A stretch of 19,604 bases of DNA from Gracilaria caudata (lineage: Eukaryota > Rhodophyta > Florideophyceae > Gracilariales > Gracilariaceae). The stretch spans positions 1 through 19,604 of the forward strand of contig JASCIV010000431.1 in assembly GCA_030374735.1 (NCBI GenBank), written 5' to 3'. The notes under the pieces were generated by a model that ran no database searches, was not told the origin of the DNA, and saw only the letters and a program-made list of their open reading frames with translations. Position numbers and translations under genes: made by a program. Positions 8,272-17,341 of the stretch are shown here, piece after piece (positions within the stretch are counted from its first letter, which is position 1; every line of letters starts with the position of its first letter).

Positions 8272-9036
8272 TTATGTGGCTTGCTCGTCATGGTCGCTCT
8301 TCGAAATAGCGTACAGAAAGAGTGCACTGCCTACTACAAGCGCACTGACAGATGTGGCTGCGGTGACAAATAATACCAACGAACGAAAGATCTGGCCACC
8401 GAGCAAATCGTCGCCAGCTGGGTTGGCTTGATACGTCTGGCGCGCGGCGGCGAACGCAGAGTAGCATAACGCTGAAAGCGGAACACTGAGCGCTGCTGCC
8501 CAAAAGGCCTGACTCCTGGTGGGGGTGAAGACCTGCCGCTTCAAAGCTTCCTCACTCAATTGAGTGGGTGGCGCTTCAGTGACCTCGACGGTTCGCTGCT
8601 TGACGCCAGTTATAGCTCGCTGTTCAAAGAAATTTTTGGCGGTTTGTAGATCTTGATCGAGGACTATCCAACCTTGTTGAGACGGGACGTACTCGGAGAC
8701 GACTGGTCTGATGTTTTCAACACGCTCGTAGGTAGAAGGCTGCTTGGATTCAACGTAGAGTTCTTTGACGAATTGCTCGAGAAGAACGATGTCGACGGTG
8801 TCTCCCGACGAGGAGACCGCGGTGATTCGGGCGATGTCGACGCGAGACTTGCCGGTTTCTACGGCGACGACTTGACCCACTTGCACGGCGTGCTTGGCGC
8901 ACATGCACGGGATGGCGACGCGCGTGTGCCGGAGGCCAGTTGCTTTGCGCGGGGCGCGTGACGCGGTGGCTCGGGATGGGAGTTGGGGGCGAGGGAGCGC
9001 TAGGAGGGAGGAGATGAAGGATGCGGTTGGCGACAT
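8272..9036 (-). CDS. Probable plastid two-helix membrane protein, function unknown
   Basis: 254 residues from the ATG at 9036-9034; the open frame extends upstream without another ATG. Residues 1-45 are Ser/Ala/Arg/Pro-rich with few acids, a likely plastid transit peptide ending near CMCAKHA. Residues 50-125 are beta-rich (VGQVVAVETGKSRVDIARI, then VDIVLLEQFVKELYVES) and look like a small folded domain. Two hydrophobic helices follow at about 176-198 (FWAAALSVPLSALCYSAF) and 217-244 (a Val/Ala/Leu run), with a short acidic-polar tail. I do not recognise the family. By layout it could be a thylakoid or envelope protein with its soluble domain in the stroma. It shares its 5' region with the divergent acyl-CoA oxidase gene. 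Confidence 0.75.
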   Translation of the reverse strand: MSPTASFISSLLALPRPQLPSRATASRAPRKATGLRHTRVAIPCMCAKHAVQVGQVVAVETGKSRVDIARITAVSSSGDTVDIVLLEQFVKELYVESKQPSTYERVENIRPVVSEYVPSQQGWIVLDQDLQTAKNFFEQRAITGVKQRTVEVTEAPPTQLSEEALKRQVFTPTRSQAFWAAALSVPLSALCYSAFAAARQTYQANPAGDDLLGGQIFRSLVLFVTAATSVSALVVGSALFLYAISKSDHDEQAT

Positions 9037-9759
9037 GGCTACAGCGAAGCGTGCGCGGCTTGGGGCGAGACGGGAAGAAAGAAGCAGGGGCGACACAAAG
9101 CGGCGATGAAGGTGGCGGAGGACCGCGGCAAGTCTTGAGGGCGAATCTCGACGATCATCGGTGAGATCTGATTTTGATCAAAATGGCCAAAACGTCCGGC
9201 AGGTTTTCCCCGTCATGTCGGTCGGTTTATCCGTGTTGAAACTGCCAGCCACCTCATCGGTCGAGGGCGGCCCGGCCGCAGCCATGGCGGGAACAGTCTT
9301 CATCCTTTGAACAGGCGCTACGAAGTGAAGCAAATGTGAGCGTCTGTCAACTTGCGAGGGATAACTTACGACGACGATTCAAACTGCAAAGGCTTCGTTC
9401 ACGCCATGTTGTCTCGGCCAGCAGGCACAAATCATGAAATATCTCAACTCAATCACGAGTCCGCGCGCCACGGCGCATGGTTCCACTTCGACGCATATTT
9501 GAAAACTGTCTCACCCAACCGCCAACTTGCATACCCTCTTTTGCATGCGCCCAATCACCGCCCTCCAAACCGCCTTCTTCGCATTGACTCCAGTTCGTCA
9601 TCCAACTGGTCAACGAGTCCCCGCAACCTCCACTCGACCTGACGAACAACTTGCTACCTGCCAGCCCACTTTAAGAGGTCTTGTCACCAGCGAGCTCAGG
9701 CTTCCTCGACATGCGGTCTTTCTGTATCTCCGTTCGAATTTGTGAGTTTCATCTTCATC
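9037..9759. promoter_or_regulatory. Divergent intergenic/promoter region between the plastid membrane protein (-) and acyl-CoA oxidase (+)
   Basis: About 720 nt with both genes reading outward. It contains a 14-nt perfect palindrome (ATTTTGATCAAAAT, 9171-9184) and, toward the oxidase side (about 9500-9740), a C/T-rich tract typical of the leaders in this window. No coding frame with convincing composition was found. Specific factor-binding sites cannot be named. Confidence 0.4.
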
Positions 9760-11912
9760 ATGTCTGTTTCGCCGTCTGCTCGTAAGATAAATGCTGCATG
9801 TCCTTCACATCATCATGCTTCGCTTCTTCCTTCCCCTGTGCTTTCTTCCAGCTCTTCTGCCTCTTCAAAAGCTCGGGCAAACTTCTTCGATAAAGCCGCG
9901 CAAGAGTTCACTATAAATGAAATTCCTCACATTCCTCGTGCACATCGACAATGGATGCACAATGTTCATCCCTCGTCGCAAGAACACCAGGCGCTGTTTG
10001 ACCCACAAAAGATGAGGGCTCTGCTCGATCATCATCATTTAGAACTTCGTGACACCTTGTATGAGCTCTTTAAGCATCCTGATTTCCACGCCAATCCCGA
10101 CCTCTCTCTGTCTCAGCAACGAGCGCACGTCATGAAAATGTGGAAGAAAATAGCCGCCCTTGGCTGTTTACAAAACTCTATCTCGGCAGGTACCGTGGAG
10201 GGACGACAGCGATACGAGGCTGTCATAGAGAGTTGTGGTCTACTTTCGCACAGCTTGGACATTAAGATGTCCGTTCATTACGGCCTTTTCGGAGCCACGA
10301 TAAAGCTTCTTGGCGATGATCAGCAGGCGTCCAAATGGCTACCTCTCACTGAAAGTTGCCAAATGATAGGCTGCTTTGCACTCACTGAATTGGGACATGG
10401 TTCCAATGCCCGTGGCGTTGAAACTGTGGCCACCTATCATGCGTCCTCTCGAACGTTTGTCATTAATACTCCTACAGATTCGGCTCAGAAATACTGGATT
10501 GGTGGAGCGTATCAAACTGCAAGGTGGACTGTTTGTTTTGCGCAGTTGTACGTTAACGGCGCCTGTTACGGGGTGCACCCATTTTTGGTGCGTATTCGCA
10601 ATGATGATGGTAGCAATGTGCATGGAGTGACTTTGGGCGATTGTGGACATAAATGTGGTCTAAATGGTGTGGACAATGGAAGGATATGGTTCGACAATGT
10701 TTCTGTACCTTTAGATCATATGCTACGCCGTTATGCTCAGGTTTCTGTGGATGGCAAGTATAATTCCACGTTCAAGAGCGCTGACGAGCTTTTTGGAGCC
10801 TCTCTGGCCTCACTGTCCGGTGGACGAGTTAGGTAAGTTGAGTTCTTCTCCAGACTATCATGAATTCGTCCTTGTTTCTGACATTGAATCAATCTTGAAG
10901 TGTGGCCGCTGGGTGTCTTAATCAGGCAAAGATTGGTCTGTCCATTGCTATTCGCTACGCGCTCTCTCGAAGAGCGTTCGGACCTCGAAACGGCGAGGAA
11001 GTTCGTCTTCTGGATTATCAAAGTCATCAGTATCGTCTCATTCCCGGCTTGGCCACGACATACGTGATGTTGATCGTACTGAACGAGCTCAAGTACGTAT
11101 GGCATCATCAACAGCTAGGAAAGAAGCTACATATTTGGAGCTCTGGTTTCAAGGCGCTCATGACTTGGCACTCTCTGGCAACGCTTCAGGAGGCCAGAGA
11201 AGCATGTGGTGGGCAGGGATATAAATCGGAGAATCGCATCGGTCCCATAAAGAATGGACACGATGTAGCGGTCACTTACGAAGGAGACAATCACATTTTG
11301 CTGCAAGCGGTCACCAAGTCAGTTCTGCCTGAGTTTGTTCAGGGGGTGAAGAATGGGGCCATCTTCAGGGGCCATTTCTCATACTTGAACGATCGCCATA
11401 AGTTAAGGAACACTGATCTGAGTGCTATGGATGTGGGCAGCGTGGAGTTTGCAAGGACTGTGTTTCGTAGAAGAGAGGCGGCTGTATTCACAAGATTAAC
11501 GAGTCGGTTGCAAGTGATGCAGACGAACGGAATGACGGCGCTGGAAGCATTCAATGGCTGCGGTGTTTTGGTTGAGGAAGCGGCTCGGGCGCATACGGAA
11601 TTGTTGGTAGTTGAATTGTTTGACAAAAAGATGAAACAACTCGAAGAGGCAGGTGAAGAGGATCTGATGAAGGCCTTGCGCAAGTGTGGTTCGGTTTACG
11701 TTCTCAAACGTATCGACGATGATAGTGGATTCGTCAGAAACGGAGCGCTGAGTGGTGCAGACGGTTACCGCGCACACGAACGACTGCTGGAAATGTGCAA
11801 GGAGATGAGGCCGCATGTGATGGACTACGTGAACGGATTTGGGATTCCGGCTCATTTGCTGGCGCCGATTGCATTTGATTATGTGGCACATAACAGCCGC
11901 GCCAGACTGTGA
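9760..11912 (+). CDS. Peroxisomal acyl-CoA oxidase, plant ACX2-like; joined 9760..10832, 10901..11912
   Basis: First enzyme of peroxisomal beta-oxidation: oxidises acyl-CoA to trans-2-enoyl-CoA, passing electrons from FAD to O2 and making H2O2. 694 residues after splicing, the usual size. The ATG at 9760 is the first in frame. Family marks in order: CFALTELGHGSNARG (T209 to N216 region, FAD/substrate contacts); DCGHKCGLNGVDNG; FGASLASLSGGRVS spanning the splice; IAIRYALSRRAFGP; LDYQSHQYRLIP; REACGGQGY; and TYEGDNHILLQ with E485 in the position of the catalytic glutamate of rat acyl-CoA oxidase. The C terminus is Ala-Arg-Leu, a recognised PTS1 variant also used by plant ACX1. The long central and C-terminal domains separate it from mitochondrial acyl-CoA dehydrogenases. 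The chain-length class (long-chain, ACX2-like) is inferred from motif similarity only. Confidence 0.95.
10833..10900 (+). other. Spliceosomal intron (68 nt) in the acyl-CoA oxidase gene
   Basis: GTAAGT donor at 10833, AG acceptor at 10899-10900 (TTGAAG). Splicing joins GTTAG to TGTGGCC and gives Gly-Gly-Arg-Val-Ser-Val-Ala-Ala-Gly, the conserved oxidase sequence; unspliced RNA meets an in-frame TAA inside the donor region (10834-10836). The Ser codon is split after two bases (phase 2). Confidence 0.93.
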
Positions 11913-12560
11913 GAATCGCTTTGAATGTACAAAGAAACAGTTGTAAAGCGAGTTGGTGTGTGGTTCTGTAGCTGACTTTAATTCGCATGGTTTCAGACTC
12001 GAGATCAACCACGCGACTCAAATAAGTCAGCCGTGAGATGCTTTTTCTTGGTGTGATGGGGAGGGTACATATTCCACAGAATTACTTCAAGAAGAGACCC
12101 GAATTAAACACCGAGGATTCTCGAGCTTGCACAAACCGATCGCCGAAGAAATGCAGCGAGCGGCATAACGCTTGTTACGCTAGCGGTTGCATCAATTAAG
12201 CGACAGCGTGCAGCAGAAAGCAGAGCTGCTAAGTTCTACAAATTGTCCAGAAGCCAAGATATGCTGGCTTTCGAAGCTGTGAGGGTGACGCTTGCGACGC
12301 CGTGCGTGTCGTTCGGAAGGACTGCTTGAAGTCCGATTCCGTACGTCGATCCGGGTTTCCACACGCATGCCACGTGTGTAAACTGGGCTCGAAAATGATC
12401 GTGTATCAACAATGTCAGGTTGATCTCGGCGATCAGTGATTGGAACGACGGCCGTCGGTTCATTGCGCATGACATGCGTCTACAACCCCGAAGCCCACTT
12501 TGTCCGTATAATCAAGTTAGTTACTCCGTCAGCTCATTGTATCTTGTGCAAGTCGCTAAA
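11913..12560. other. Intergenic region between acyl-CoA oxidase and the carrier gene
   Basis: About 650 nt carrying the oxidase 3' UTR and the carrier promoter. An antisense frame at 12192-12475 is open but has shadow-like composition and no recognisable domain. No RNA gene, repeat or mobile element is visible. An in-frame upstream ATG for the carrier lies at 12474. Confidence 0.4.
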
Positions 12561-13550
12561 ATGCGTTGCCATCTCGCCACCGCCGTGACAATCACCACTC
12601 CAAGACCTCGCAATCATCTTCGCGTCGTTTTGAACGCCGTCACACGACCTCTTTCAGATGGATTGAATCTGGTAGAACACTTGGTAGCAGGTGCTATAGC
12701 TTCTGGGGCCGCAGTGGCCTCCATGCATCCCATGGATACGGTAAAGACCGTCGTTCAAGCGACATCGAAATCAAACCTCAAGATGAACACGTTTGGAGCT
12801 CTTTCATCAACGTTACGAACTGGCGGTCTACCGGCGCTTTACAAAGGATTAGGAATCAGTTTAGGAGGTCAAGTTCCTGCCGGAGCAATCAAGTTTGCTG
12901 CCTTTGAAAGCCTTACTCAGTTTTTCGCCAACATCAGTGCGAGCGATACCAATGGGCCAGTTATTGATTTTTCATGTGGTGCCTTGGCTTTTATTGCCTG
13001 TTCTGTTGTGTTGGTACCGGCGGAGTTAATGAAACAGCGATTGCAGGCTGGTGTATATCCTGGATTTCTGTCTGGCTTCAGCACAATTCTGAAGAACGAG
13101 GGCCCCAAAGCACTCTACACTGGTTATAGAGCAACTTTATTACGAGATGTACCTTACACAATGCTAGAATTTGGCTTGTACAGTCAGTTTAAGAAGATGT
13201 TTCGCGCGGTTCTCAACCGTCCGAAATTATTTCCTCAAGAGGAGATCGTTCTTGGAGGAATCGCAGGTGGCTGCACGGGCTTCCTTACCACACCTCTGGA
13301 TCTCGCCAAGACTCGCCTTATGACCCAGGTTGCTTCTGGGTCGCAGAAGCAGTATCGGGGTGTGGTTGATGTTTTGCTAAAGGTGCTCAAGGCTGAAGGT
13401 CCAAGTGGTCTATTCAAAGGATCTACTGCGCGCGTTGTGTGGCTCGTTCCGTTTACTGCAGTTTTCTTTGGAGTGCATGAGGCTTCTAAGCGGGCACTCC
13501 TGGATCGTAAGCGTGGGAGCACGACTGCGGTTAAACCGAAAACTCCATGA
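12561..13550 (+). CDS. Mitochondrial carrier family transporter (SLC25), possibly S-adenosylmethionine-carrier-like
   Basis: Inner-membrane (mitochondrial or plastid) solute exchanger. 329 residues with the family's three tandem repeats, each holding a Px[D/E]xx[K/R] signature: PMDTVK (57-62), PAELMK (153-158) and PLDLAK (245-250), each followed by a matrix-loop G/aromatic block (LYKGLG, LYTGYR, LFKGST). The third-repeat context TTPLDLAKTRLMTQ and LLRDVPYTMLEF resemble plant SAM transporters (SAMC) and SLC25A26, but mitoferrin-like and other carriers share parts of this, so the substrate is only a suggestion. Start: ATG at 12561 in AAAATG context; an in-frame ATG at 12474 would add 29 residues (a basic, Ser/Leu-rich stretch) that could serve as a targeting extension. 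The C terminus is a basic hydrophilic tail. Confidence 0.9.
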   Translation: MRCHLATAVTITTPRPRNHLRVVLNAVTRPLSDGLNLVEHLVAGAIASGAAVASMHPMDTVKTVVQATSKSNLKMNTFGALSSTLRTGGLPALYKGLGISLGGQVPAGAIKFAAFESLTQFFANISASDTNGPVIDFSCGALAFIACSVVLVPAELMKQRLQAGVYPGFLSGFSTILKNEGPKALYTGYRATLLRDVPYTMLEFGLYSQFKKMFRAVLNRPKLFPQEEIVLGGIAGGCTGFLTTPLDLAKTRLMTQVASGSQKQYRGVVDVLLKVLKAEGPSGLFKGSTARVVWLVPFTAVFFGVHEASKRALLDRKRGSTTAVKPKTP

Positions 13551-15322
13551 GCATGTGGCACGTTTAGTCCTGCCTGTGATGTGCTTCCGGATGAGTGAGA
13601 AAAAGATCTTCATCCCCCAGCGTCAATCTCATTCACCGGTCCGTCCATATGTCGGACGAGAAGAGGTTGACACACAGATGCGATCTACGTGATTGGAGGC
13701 GGGGGGGTGGAACTCTTCCTTAACGCCGCTACACTAAGAGCACTTTGAGTTGCGCCTTGTAACTTTTTTTGCATGTGTAACAGAGCAGAGTACAGGAGGA
13801 TGCTAGATGGACTGTGGGACTCGTTGGCTTCATGGAAGGATGAACGAGTATCAATTTCATGTCTTCTGTATTCAAGGAAATGCGGTTTGTTGTCCTGCTC
13901 CCCTGATGTTTAACTCAACTTTTCTCACCACAGTAATTAATGCCAGTACAAATAACTTGACTATAGTCTTTGTGTCTTTATCTTGACATCCCATCAGCAA
14001 ATCATATGCAGTACGAAATGGTTATCCTCTTGACCTCTAGAGTTCAAACTTTGCGTTAGCCTGCGCGAAGTCGTCTGCATCACCGAAATGAGTTTACGTT
14101 CAACGTTAAGTGAAACCCACTTGAGCTGTATAGTTTTGCACGCTTCCAATTCAGTTTCTCAAACGTGTTAGCCGTCATGATTCAGGCAGTTTCCCCTGAG
14201 TGACGCAATTCAGAACACAAGCCGAAAGAGTGAGCTCACGCCTTCGGAATTGACAACCGCAATTCTCACGAATATAGCTGATAGGGAAGTTTCAGAAACG
14301 CTGTACGTTCGCTAGTCACGTCTGTGGTCGCTCATCCGAATTGTGGTCACATTAATGCTAGCTCCGTTCGCAGGTGTATGGCTAGATGTTCAGCAAACGC
14401 TGTGAGTTGCACTCAACCCTGGGCAGTACAAAATACTAGCCCCTCGCCCTCTTCGGTCTACTCCCATCAACATCAACGTTCGTCCTGGCAGATCTAGCCC
14501 CGTCACTCCTTTCATTGTCTCCCTCTCACTCTGGCTTCTCACTCTGGCTTCTCACTCTCCCTCTCAATCTCTTTCCCTTAACCAACACTTTTCCTGTATG
14601 TTCATCACCTTCCGTTCTTGTTTTTGAGCGAACGCGACGACCGTCTCCATTGTTTGCTAACCACCTTCACATTCCGGTAATCTTCTGTTTTGAATTTTGC
14701 ATGCAGATTTTCTTTCTTTGCTTGTTATCGTTCAACACCACAACTTCGTGCACCACCTCAAAACACCAGAAAGGCAGCCGATAACCGTTTCAAAGGGAGG
14801 GATGGCTGTTCTCACTGTGGTACTGCACTCGGTACACGCGGTTGCCCTGCGGCAGACCCGGGCGAAAGCCTGAGATGCGTGATGTCTGAGTACACATTCT
14901 GGTGTGCACGAGGTTGATGGTGTTGACTGTATAACTTTCCCTTTTGCTAGATTAACACACGTTAGAAAGGTTGCCGTATAAAAACTCTTTTGAAGTCCCT
15001 ATGCGACATGGATGCACGCTAATAACGTTTATCGATCATATGATATTGCCCTTGCGTCGTGGCATAGGAGCATAACAGTCCCACCTGCGCCATTTTTTCC
15101 TTAGTGCGAGACACGTATGCTAATTTTTTCGTATGGTGTGGGGTCTGCTGAGGACCCCCAACAACCTTTAACGCCTTCCTTAAAAACAGAAGCTACCAAC
15201 TACGGAACTGTAGCCGCGTTACGCACATTGAGCTACTATGTAGTTACTCTAAGAAAGCACTACATGTAGATCTCGTAGGTGTTCTCGGTCTGCGTGAGCA
15301 TTTCGTCACTGATGAATCATCA
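13551..15322. other. Gene-poor 1.8-kb intergenic region
   Basis: No complete gene is recognised. It contains a G-rich spot (about 13697-13708), a pyrimidine-rich block around 14500-14590 that resembles the leaders upstream of real genes here, and short frames after it (see findings). A TATAAAAA string at about 14977 and a short GGGGTC/GACCCC hairpin at 15140-15158 stand alone without an obvious transcript. I saw no tRNA or rRNA signature. Confidence 0.4.
14524..14558 (+). repeat. 13-nt tandem repeat, about 2.7 copies, in a pyrimidine-rich tract
   Basis: The unit TCTCACTCTGGCT repeats with exact 13-nt period from 14524 to 14558, within a larger C/T-rich block. Read directly from the sequence. 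Confidence 0.9.
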
Positions 15323-15416
15323 CGATTGCGATTGCAAGAGTTCATTGCAATCTAGATTGCAATCCACTACCTCTACGCAATCAGAGATTGCAAGGTGCAA
15401 TCGCAATCGATTGCGT
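15323..15416. repeat. GATTGC/GCAATC repeat cluster with nested inverted repeats
   Basis: The core GATTGC or its complement occurs about ten times in under 100 nt. The outer arms 15323-15336 and 15396-15409 are perfect 14-nt inverted repeats; between them 15344-15363 is a perfect 20-nt palindrome (ATTGCAATCTAGATTGCAAT). The single strand could fold into a branched hairpin. No family of elements is recognised. Confidence 0.9.
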
Positions 15417-15623
15417 CCTACCCCTGAACATCACCATACTGCTGACATCAATTATATCGAAGCCTGTGACAAAATTTTGAATATATGTTGACCATAGATA
15501 TACCTCTCTACGAATGACTTCAGTTCAAAGCAAGAGCAAGACGACGACCCACCTACGTGTAGAAATTAAGTTTGTTGTATTCGTTTGCGTACTTGTTACT
15601 CTTCGAGGAAAAACTACGAAGGT

Positions 15624-15670
15624 AACTTACCTGTTAACTGTCGGAAGTTCCGACAGATAACAGGTAAGTT
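15624..15670. repeat. 47-nt near-perfect palindrome abutting a stop codon
   Basis: The left arm 15624-15646 and right arm 15648-15670 are inverted copies with 22 of 23 pairs matching (only 15637/15657 mismatched) and one unpaired central base (15647). The right arm ends at the base next to the TAA stop (15673-15671) of the minus-strand gene, so the transcript would begin its 3' UTR with a very stable hairpin. Possible roles: RNA 3'-end/stability hairpin, or a small inverted-repeat mobile-element relic. The arms contain AACTTAC/GTAAGTT, which also match splice-donor sequence. Confidence 0.93.
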
Positions 15671-17341
15671 TTAGGAAAAAACACGACGGCGAAGACTTCG
15701 AGCGTAGTCCAATGCTTCGACATTGTCCCTTTCATCCTCAGAAAGAACGCCTAGATGAAAGCCATTGTCCACTTCCCTCACTCCAATGCGGAAGCTAGGG
15801 ATCGCAATCGGGTTCAAGCAGTTTCCCATTTCCAGTTCCGAGTCTGCCCATCGCACCAGAATCCCATCAATATCGGTATTGAACCTGACTTTGAAGCCGC
15901 CCTTCTTACCCACCATGCCTAAATACATCAGCACCAGCGAAGGAATCACAAACGCGAGACCTAGCGACAGCATCCCGTACAGGTTGATGGTTGCATTGGA
16001 AGTGAACCCCGTTTCAGTTTCGAATCTAGCCTCCTGAGATGCATCATCGCGCACGTCCGCGCGGAGCTTCCTCCGGCTCAGAATGTCGACGCCCGCCAAC
16101 AACGACCACATTTCCTTTGAACGGCTGAACACTCCGTCGCCTCTGTCCTCTTGCGCCCACAATCTGGACGACATATCCCCAAACACGATGCGGTGGTAAT
16201 TTGTCAACTCGTGCTTCGGCTTAAACAACCACCGTCTGGCAAGAAAGGCGCCGTAGTACTTCTCTCCGCCCTCGGTGGTAGACACAAATTGGGCGCCATC
16301 GGGCGCACCTTCCGTACCGGCGGGCGAAACACCGGTCATGTAGATGCCGTCTGGCATTTGAATCTCCACTGTTCCAGCCGTCTGTGGAAACTCGAGTGTT
16401 GTATCGTTCATGTATTCGACGGACAACCGTCCCTCTGGAAATAGGCGACCCTTCATTGTCCTATTGCCAAGTTCTAAGCGGGTGAAATTCTTCCGCCCTT
16501 CGTCACTTGTCTGGTCCGTGAACCAAACTGCGTCAATGTGCACTCGGATGTCAATCCATCCGAAGTCCGATTTTTCGCCTTCGTCTTGGTGCCGCCAAGC
16601 CGGTTTGGGGAAGTGGCGAGGCTCGGGCCGACTGAACAGCAAGTCGAGTTGGTTTTGGTACTTGAAGCTCTGGTCGAGCACACTATCGTCGCCGAAGTCA
16701 TAATCGACAACTAGCTCCGGGTACTTGCGAATAAAGTCTTTGCCACAGTCACGCTCCAGCACATCAAAGCCGCTATAGCACCAACCACGCGCGGTCACCA
16801 CTTCCGGCTTGTTGACTTCCTTGTCGGTCGGCGAGCAGACCGGGAGGCCATCGACGTTGTGCAAGTGCCAGAAGGTCCATGTGTCGCCGCTGACCGTCGA
16901 GCAGTCAAAGGCGAGCTTGCTGAGGATGAATCGCTCTGCAAACATCTGCTCGCTTACCGGCCCGTTGTCCAAGTCGCCGACGTAGCCGTAGCGCATGCGG
17001 GTGACCACGGTGGTTTGTGCAACCTGGCGCGAGTCGAAGCCAAACTCGGCGAGCGCCTCGAGCGCCTTGACGAGGATGGCGAGCGCAAACTGTGCAAAGA
17101 CATACTTGGCGTAGCGGCCTGAGATGGCGAAGGGGCCGATATCTGGGAGCCAGACGCGCAAAAGCTTGCGCCAGCCGGACACAACGGCGCGTACGGCGTC
17201 GTCGCGCTCGAGCGCCCTGGAGGTTGCGCGGTTGATGAGGGCCTGGGTGGCGCGCAAGGCCAGCGGGTTGATGAGCAGGAGGTAGAGAGCGAATCGCAGG
17301 ACATTGACCAGACCGACGCGGAGCCCTAGGTCATATTCCAT
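15671..17341 (-). CDS. Unrecognised multi-pass membrane protein with large, probably glycosylated, lumenal domain
   Basis: 556 residues from the ATG at 17341-17339; no intron needed. Hydrophobic helices are at about 9-30 (LVNVLRFALYLLLINPLAL), 80-98 (YVFAQFALAILVKALEALA) and 451-477 (a Leu/Val/Met-rich run after TINLYG). The long stretch between the second and third helices (about 100-450) is soluble, holds four Cys in its first part (AFDCSTVSG, LPVCSPT, GWCYSGFDVLERDCG) and four N-x-S/T sequons (NFT, NRT, NDT, NAT), suggesting a disulphide-bonded lumenal or extracellular domain. The C-terminal 79 residues are likely cytosolic and end basic (RSLRRRVFS). GC content and GC3 rise sharply toward the 5' end of the gene. 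I considered TMEM43-like topology but saw no decisive motif, so no function is given. Confidence 0.85.
   Translation of the reverse strand: MEYDLGLRVGLVNVLRFALYLLLINPLALRATQALINRATSRALERDDAVRAVVSGWRKLLRVWLPDIGPFAISGRYAKYVFAQFALAILVKALEALAEFGFDSRQVAQTTVVTRMRYGYVGDLDNGPVSEQMFAERFILSKLAFDCSTVSGDTWTFWHLHNVDGLPVCSPTDKEVNKPEVVTARGWCYSGFDVLERDCGKDFIRKYPELVVDYDFGDDSVLDQSFKYQNQLDLLFSRPEPRHFPKPAWRHQDEGEKSDFGWIDIRVHIDAVWFTDQTSDEGRKNFTRLELGNRTMKGRLFPEGRLSVEYMNDTTLEFPQTAGTVEIQMPDGIYMTGVSPAGTEGAPDGAQFVSTTEGGEKYYGAFLARRWLFKPKHELTNYHRIVFGDMSSRLWAQEDRGDGVFSRSKEMWSLLAGVDILSRRKLRADVRDDASQEARFETETGFTSNATINLYGMLSLGLAFVIPSLVLMYLGMVGKKGGFKVRFNTDIDGILVRWADSELEMGNCLNPIAIPSFRIGVREVDNGFHLGVLSEDERDNVEALDYARSLRRRVFS

Noticed and set aside
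12192..12475. Two overlapping minus-strand frames (79 and 92 codons) upstream of the carrier
   Set aside because: No domain, no coding-like bias, and located where the carrier promoter should be.
14977..14984. TATA box at TATAAAAA
   Set aside because: No coding region or other promoter feature follows at a sensible distance; an AT-rich octamer is expected by chance here.
13551..15322. tRNA, 5S rRNA or snRNA gene in the gene-poor region
   Set aside because: No GGTTCGANNCC-type B box with paired A box, no cloverleaf and no known snRNA core was seen.
15323..15416. CRISPR array
   Set aside because: The repeats are six-base cores in both orientations with irregular spacing, and the genome is eukaryotic.
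15671..17341. Naming the membrane protein TMEM43/LUMA
   Set aside because: Topology is loosely similar, but no specific conserved motif could be confirmed by eye and the protein is longer than the roughly 400 residues typical of TMEM43.
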